From positions 62,001 to 126,000 of the forward strand of contig JHUT02000003.1 of the NCBI GenBank assembly GCA_000690595.2: a DNA stretch of 64,000 bases, in the 5' to 3' direction. Source of the stretch: Natrinema mahii (GTDB lineage: Archaea > Halobacteriota > Halobacteria > Halobacteriales > Natrialbaceae). A program made the position numbers and the translations under genes. Every line of letters starts with the position of its first letter. Within the stretch, counting starts at the first letter, position 1. This document shows positions 59,977 to 64,000 of the stretch, piece after piece. The notes under the pieces were generated by a model. It was not told the DNA's origin. It did no database searches and saw nothing but the letters and a program-made list of their open reading frames with translations.

Positions 59977-60597
59977 ATGGCCAACGACTCACAGCGCCCG
60001 GTTACGTCCGAGTTGCCCGACAGCCCCGTCCACACGACGGGGACCGACCACGTCACCATCTGGGGGAGCAACGAGGAGGAGACCGTCGAGTTCTATCAGG
60101 ACGTCCTCGGGATGCCGCTGGTGCTTCGCCAGCCGAACCTCGACGATCCCTCCCAGACGCACCTGTTCTTCGACACGGGCGACGGGCGGATCCTGACCTT
60201 CTTCGTCAGCGACGACCGGCCCTCCGCCGACGGCCAGCGCGGCGGCGTCGGTGCCGTCCACCACCTCTGTTTCAGCGTCGATCCCGACGACTACGAGGAC
60301 ACCATGCGGGCGCTGGAGGACGCCGGACACCGGTACAACGTCTTCGATCGGGGCATCTTCCACTCGATCTACACCACCGACAACAACGGCCTCGTCATCG
60401 AGCTGTCGACGGACAAGTACGAGATCCCCGACGACCGGCGCGGCGACGTGCTGGCGAAAGCGCAGGAACTCCGCGAGGACGACGGTGCCGAGTACGCCAA
60501 AGACGAGCACCTCCGCGGTGCCATCGAAGCCCTCGGCCTCGAGCTGATCGAACACGACCTGCCCGAGGCCAGTTCGGGCGTCGGTGGCCTGGAATGA
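59977..60597 (+). CDS. VOC-family (glyoxalase/dioxygenase-like) protein
   Basis: A 206-residue VOC protein. VHTTGTDHVTIWGSNEEETVEFYQDVLGMPLVLRQPN and GAVHHLCFSVDPDDYEDTMRALEDAGH form two beta-alpha-beta-beta-beta units, with metal ligands H in DHVTI, H in HHLCF and E in LVIELSTDKYE. It resembles ring-cleaving dioxygenases and glyoxalases; the substrate is unknown. It overlaps the hydrolase gene start as ATGA. Confidence 0.88.
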   Translation: MANDSQRPVTSELPDSPVHTTGTDHVTIWGSNEEETVEFYQDVLGMPLVLRQPNLDDPSQTHLFFDTGDGRILTFFVSDDRPSADGQRGGVGAVHHLCFSVDPDDYEDTMRALEDAGHRYNVFDRGIFHSIYTTDNNGLVIELSTDKYEIPDDRRGDVLAKAQELREDDGAEYAKDEHLRGAIEALGLELIEHDLPEASSGVGGLE

Positions 60598-61243
60598 GCG
60601 CCGACGGCGTCGACGGCCCCCATCAGGGCCACCCGCTCGTGACCGGCGGGACCGACCTCGCCGACGCCGAGGCCGCCGTCGTGCTGACCCACGGCCGCGG
60701 GGCGACCGCGCAGGGCATGCTCCAGTTGGCCGACGAGGTCCACCGCGAGGGCGTCGCCTTCCTCGCGCCGCAGGCGGCCCGCAAGACCTGGTACCCCAAC
60801 TCGTTTCTGGCACCGGTCGAGCGCAACGAGCCCGGTCGGACCTCCGGCCTGGGGGCGATCCGCGACGCCATCGGCGAGGCCACCGACGCCGGCATTCCGG
60901 CCGAGCGGGTCATGCTGGTCGGCTTCTCGCAGGGCGGGTGTCTCGCCAGCGAGTACGTCGCGCGCAACCCGGTCGTTACGGCGGGCTGGCCGCTTTAAGC
61001 GGTGGCCTCATCGGCGAGGAACTGGACGACGAGTACCCCGGCGACCTCGAGGGAACCCCCGTTTTCCTCGGCTGTAGCGACGTCGACCCCCACATTCCGG
61101 AAGAGCGTGTCCACGACACGGCCGCCGTCCTCGAGTCGATGCACGCCGACGTGACCGAGCGCCTCTACGAGGGGATGGGCCACGGCGTCAACGAGGACGA
61201 ACTCGAGTTCGTCGCCGGCATGGTCGCCGAACTGGTCGACTGA
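60594..61243 (+). pseudogene. Alpha/beta hydrolase (carboxylesterase type) split by a frameshift
   Basis: From ATG 60594 the frame encodes HGRGATAQGMLQLADE and the nucleophile elbow VMLVGFSQGGCLASEYVARN, then stops early at 60996-60998. The rest of the enzyme continues in another frame (RYGGLAALSGGLIGEELDDEY, FLGCSDVDPHIPEERV, YEGMGHGVNEDEL) to TGA at 61241-61243. One missing base in the C run at 60968-60970 explains it. Serine is in the first half, and Asp and His are in the second, so neither part is active alone. Either a true pseudogene or a sequencing error. Confidence 0.85.
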
Positions 61244-61274
61244 GTCGACGAGCTCGAGCCCCGGTTCGATCGCG

Positions 61275-61694
61275 TCAGCGGATGACGGTCACGGGAACCG
61301 GCGACCGGCGGACGATCTTTTCCGCGACGCTCCCGAGCAGGATGCGCGAGATTCCGTCCCGACCGTGGCTGCCGATGACGACGTGGTCGATCTCGTCGTT
61401 CTCGTCCGCGAACGAGACGATTTCGCGCGCGGGGTCGCCGACGGCGGTCTCGGTCCGGAACTCCCTGTCGGGGTTGCTGATCAGGTCCGTGATCTCCGTC
61501 GGCAGTTCCTTGGAGACTTTCTCCTCGCGCTCCCGAAACATCTCCTGTGCGAGCTTGATTCCGGCCCCCGTCGACCCCTCCGCCGCTTCGACGACGCGCA
61601 GGAGGACGATCTCCTCGTCCGGATAGGTCGTAAACGCGTGTTCGACAGCGTCCTGTGCGGGCTCGGAACCGTCGTAGGCGACGAGTACTGCCAT
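61275..61694 (-). CDS. Universal stress protein UspA family
   Basis: A 139-residue USP. It has MAVLVAYDGSEPAQDAVEHAF, then HVVIGSHGRDGISRILLGSVAEKIVRRSPVPVTVI, matching the ATP-binding G-x2-G-x9-G-S pattern, so a nucleotide-binding USP. Start at 61694; upstream residues are Arg/Pro-rich and discarded. Role in stress tolerance is known only for the family. Monocistronic. Confidence 0.93.
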   Translation of the reverse strand: MAVLVAYDGSEPAQDAVEHAFTTYPDEEIVLLRVVEAAEGSTGAGIKLAQEMFREREEKVSKELPTEITDLISNPDREFRTETAVGDPAREIVSFADENDEIDHVVIGSHGRDGISRILLGSVAEKIVRRSPVPVTVIR

Positions 61695-61823
61695 ACCTGT
61701 GGTCTGTCTTTCAGGACTATAAACCCGGCCGGTCGTTCCCGCTCGAGGCCCGGTCGGAGGCCGGGCCGTCACGGGGTCTCTCCGCGGCGATCGGCCCGAC
61801 GTCGGGACTCGAGCGACCGGTCT

Positions 61824-62918
61824 CTACGCTTCGAAGCCGTCTTCGAAGCGGAACGTCCCGTTGCGCTGTACGACCTCGCCGTCGACTTCGATGAACGACT
61901 CCTCGCTCATGTCGACGATCATGTCGACGTGGACCGCCGAGTCGTTGGCCTCGTTGCCCTCGCCGACGGTGTCGTCGTAGGCCCGACCGACGGCCATGTG
62001 GACCGTATCGCCCATCTTCTCGTCGAACAGCATGTTGTAGGTGAACTGATCGATGTCGCGGTTCATCCCGATCCCCAGTTCGCCCAGCCGGCGCGCGCCG
62101 TCGTCGGTGTTCAGGACCTCGGTGAGGATCTCCTCGTTTTTCTCCGCCGAGTGGGAGACGACGTCGCCGCCCTCGAACTCGAGGTAGACGTCCGTGATCT
62201 CCCGGCCCTGGTGATAGAGCGGCATGTCGAACAGCACCTCGCCCTCGACGCTGTCGGGTTGTGGTGCGGTGAAGACCTCGCCGCCGGGCAGGTTGTGTTC
62301 GCCGTGGTCGTTCAGCGTCGGGTTCCCCGCGACCGACATCGTCACGTCCGTGGTATCGCCGCTGACGATCCGGACCTCCTCGGCGGGGTCCATGATCTCG
62401 ACCATGTTCGCCTGGTGGTCGCGCTGGGCGTCCCAGTCCTTGTTGACGGCGTCCCAGACGAAGTTCTCGTAGCCCTCGGTACTCATCTCGGCCAACTGGG
62501 CGTTGGCGGGCGCCGGGAACTGCGTGAGACACCAGCGCTTGGAGAGTCGCTCCTCGAGGATGGGGCGGTGTGCCTGCTGGTGAGCCGCCTGCGTCTCGGG
62601 GTCGACGTCACTGGTCTGGGTGACGTTGTCCGTCGCGCGGATGGCGATGTAGACGTCGGTGTTCTCGAGGAGCGCGAGTTCGTGGTCGGGCGTCTCGAAG
62701 TCGTCATCGGCCGATCGTAGATACGCACGCTGCTGTCGTTTTCCGGTTCGCTGGCTCGTCGTGACCGGGTTCGCACCCTTCTCACCGATCACTTCGTGCA
62801 GCGCGACGACCAGGTCCTCGGCGACGGGATGGGCGTCGACGACGACGTTGTCGCCTTCCTCCAGATCGACCGAATGGTTAGCGATGATCTCGGCGTGTTC
62901 GCGAATGCGCGGATCCAT
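61824..62918 (-). CDS. M29-family aminopeptidase
   Basis: A 364-residue metallo-aminopeptidase of the M29 (AmpS/AmpT) family: VDLEEGDNVVVDAHPVAEDLVVALHEVIGEKGANPV, FPAPANAQLAEMSTEGYENFVWDAV, EHNLPGGEVFTAPQPDSVEGEV, RRLGELGIGMN and AVHVDMIVDM. The two-metal ligands come from the E and H/D in these motifs. It trims N-terminal residues from peptides in the cytoplasm. Monocistronic, divergent from the threonine aldolase gene. Confidence 0.92.
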   Translation of the reverse strand: MDPRIREHAEIIANHSVDLEEGDNVVVDAHPVAEDLVVALHEVIGEKGANPVTTSQRTGKRQQRAYLRSADDDFETPDHELALLENTDVYIAIRATDNVTQTSDVDPETQAAHQQAHRPILEERLSKRWCLTQFPAPANAQLAEMSTEGYENFVWDAVNKDWDAQRDHQANMVEIMDPAEEVRIVSGDTTDVTMSVAGNPTLNDHGEHNLPGGEVFTAPQPDSVEGEVLFDMPLYHQGREITDVYLEFEGGDVVSHSAEKNEEILTEVLNTDDGARRLGELGIGMNRDIDQFTYNMLFDEKMGDTVHMAVGRAYDDTVGEGNEANDSAVHVDMIVDMSEESFIEVDGEVVQRNGTFRFEDGFEA

Positions 62919-63044
62919 GTCTCGTCATTATTTGCGGGGGAAAAAAACGGTTCGTAATGGGGAACCCGTATCCCGACCGTCCGTCGTTTGGGGTGATCAA
63001 CCGCGAAGAGGACGTATTTTACCCTCCTCCCGGTATCGATAGCC

Positions 63045-64000
63045 ATGCTCGACTTCCGAAGTGATACCGTTACGACCCCCGACGAGGCGATGCGCGAGGC
63101 CGCCGCCACCGCCGCGGTCGGCGACGACGTCTACGGCGAAGATCCGACCGTGAACGAACTCGAGGCCCGCGTCGCCGACCGGCTCGGCACCGAGGCGGCG
63201 CTGTACTTCCCGACCGGGACGATGGCGAACCAGACCGCCGCCCGCGTCCACACCGAGCGCGGGCAGGAAGTGATCGCCGACCGGGAGAGCCACGTCGTCA
63301 AGTACGAACTCGGCGGGCTGGCACAGCACTCCGGGCTCCAGGTGCGAACGCTCGACGCCGATCGGGGCGTCCCCTCGCCGGACGCGGTCGCCGAGGCGGT
63401 GATCGACGAGGACCTGCACCGTCCCGGCACCGGCCTGTGCTGTCTCGAGAACACGCACAACGCCCGCGGCGGCCTCGCGATCGAACCCGAGGCGATCGCC
63501 GCGGCGGCCACGGCCGCCCGCGAGCGCGACGTGTCCGTCCATCTCGACGGCGCGCGACTGTTCAACGCCGCGACGGCGCTCGACGTTCCCGTCGCCGAAC
63601 TCGCGGCGCCGGTCGACTCCGTCATGGTCTCGCTCTCGAAGGGGCTGGGCGCGCCCGTCGGCTCGATGCTCGCCGGCAGCGACGAGTTCGTCGAGCGGGC
63701 CCGCCGGACGCGGAAACTGTTCGGCGGCGGGATGCGACAGGCCGGGATCGTCGCCGGACCGGCTCTCGAGGCACTCGCAAACGTCGCCGATCTCGAGCGG
63801 GATCACGAGAACGCGCGGCTGCTGGCCGCGGGGTTGGCCGACTGCGACGGGTTCGACGTTCGAGAGCCCGAGACGAACATCGTCCTCGCGGATATCTCGG
63901 GGACGGATGCGGACGCGTCGACCGTCGTCGAGCGCCTCGGCGAGCGAGACGTGCTGGCGACGCCGTTCGGTCCGACGACGGTCCGGTTCTGTACGCACCG
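63045..64000 (+). CDS. Low-specificity L-threonine aldolase, 3' end outside the window
   Basis: 318 codons of a PLP beta-eliminating lyase: MLDFRSDTVTTPDEAMREAA, GDDVYGEDPTVNELEARVA, FPTGTMANQTAARVH, CLENTHNARGG, VHLDGARLFNAA and the PLP lysine in MVSLSKGLGAPVGSMLAG, then TRKLFGGGMRQAG. It cleaves threonine or allo-threonine to glycine and acetaldehyde. The gene is open at position 64000; about 20 more residues are expected. ATG at 63045. Confidence 0.92.
   Translation, partial: MLDFRSDTVTTPDEAMREAAATAAVGDDVYGEDPTVNELEARVADRLGTEAALYFPTGTMANQTAARVHTERGQEVIADRESHVVKYELGGLAQHSGLQVRTLDADRGVPSPDAVAEAVIDEDLHRPGTGLCCLENTHNARGGLAIEPEAIAAAATAARERDVSVHLDGARLFNAATALDVPVAELAAPVDSVMVSLSKGLGAPVGSMLAGSDEFVERARRTRKLFGGGMRQAGIVAGPALEALANVADLERDHENARLLAAGLADCDGFDVREPETNIVLADISGTDADASTVVERLGERDVLATPFGPTTVRFCTH

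Noticed and set aside
1-64000. CRISPR array or rRNA genes
   Set aside because: No regularly spaced direct repeats and no rRNA-like stretches were seen on reading the window.

Overview
The window is chromosomal DNA of a halophilic archaeon (class Halobacteria). The evidence is very high GC with strong GC3 bias, strongly acidic proteins, archaeal information-processing genes (RadA, NMD3, eIF6, L39e, L31e, L18Ae, prefoldin alpha, SRP54, FtsY), a Taw2-type wyosine enzyme, HalOD1 and bacterio-opsin-activator-type regulators, twin-arginine signal peptides and TATA-box, often leaderless, promoters. A Natrialbales-type genus is my inference.

Layout. 0.1-1.5 kb: an IS605/IS1341-type element with an intact tnpB, next to a 28-residue membrane peptide gene. 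1.6-4.0 kb: taw2-nmd3 operon. 4.3-9.9 kb: htpX-pspAB and a beta-propeller gene, separated by a duplicated and broken segment (second pspAB tail, decayed propeller copy) that carries an AT-rich island with a 4-TM protein, a secreted protein and a 40-residue ORF, all unknown. 10.0-11.0 kb: radA. 11.5-20.4 kb: a six-gene hydroxamate/carboxylate siderophore operon (dat-ddc-iucA-iucB-iucD-iucC) behind two DtxR/IdeR-like boxes and a translationally coupled leader ORF. 20.7-24.5 kb: sufU, an HD protein, an atypical receiver protein, a zinc-ribbon protein and sufS. 24.8-28.7 kb: a sensor-domain/DUF7521/winged-helix operon divergent from an ABC transporter. 28.8-33.5 kb: DUF424, TPR, FAD amine-oxidase-like protein, thpR and a second, AT-richer HtpX-type protease. 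33.7-38.3 kb: the rpl39e-rpl31e-tif6 / rpl18a-pfdA-ftsY information cluster, interrupted by a membrane gene with a TrmB-type operator and an ASCH gene, and followed by a duplicated ftsY tail.

38.4-42.6 kb: a secreted protein, then a sirohaem reductase gene overlapping an F420-dehydrogenase (FrhB/FqoF-like) gene. Together these look like a split version of the methanogen F420-dependent sulfite reductase. 42.6-47.4 kb: a long palindrome, a small membrane protein, an AEC transporter, a GNAT, and thiE-thiM. 47.4-53.7 kb: a ferritin-like protein, two divergent rhodanese-type sulfurtransferases, a HalOD1 protein, a Bat-type regulator, a disulfide oxidoreductase, a Tat-secreted protein and a lone HicB-like antitoxin. 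53.8-57.6 kb: srp54, a Tat lipoprotein, the UPF0201/UPF0200 pair and tRNA-Arg(UCU) with a duplicated 3' end. 57.9-64.0 kb: a glutamate-cysteine-ligase-like protein, an FAD oxidoreductase, a VOC protein, a frameshifted alpha/beta hydrolase, a universal stress protein, an M29 aminopeptidase and the first 318 codons of a threonine aldolase that runs off the end.

Linked themes are iron and sulfur: siderophore synthesis, Fe-S assembly (SufS/SufU), sulfite reduction, sulfurtransferases and low-molecular-weight thiol enzymes all lie within about 50 kb. No CRISPR array, rRNA or replication origin was seen. The least explained parts are the 5.9-8.4 kb island, the split sirohaem/F420 pair, and the coupled leader ORFs before two operons.
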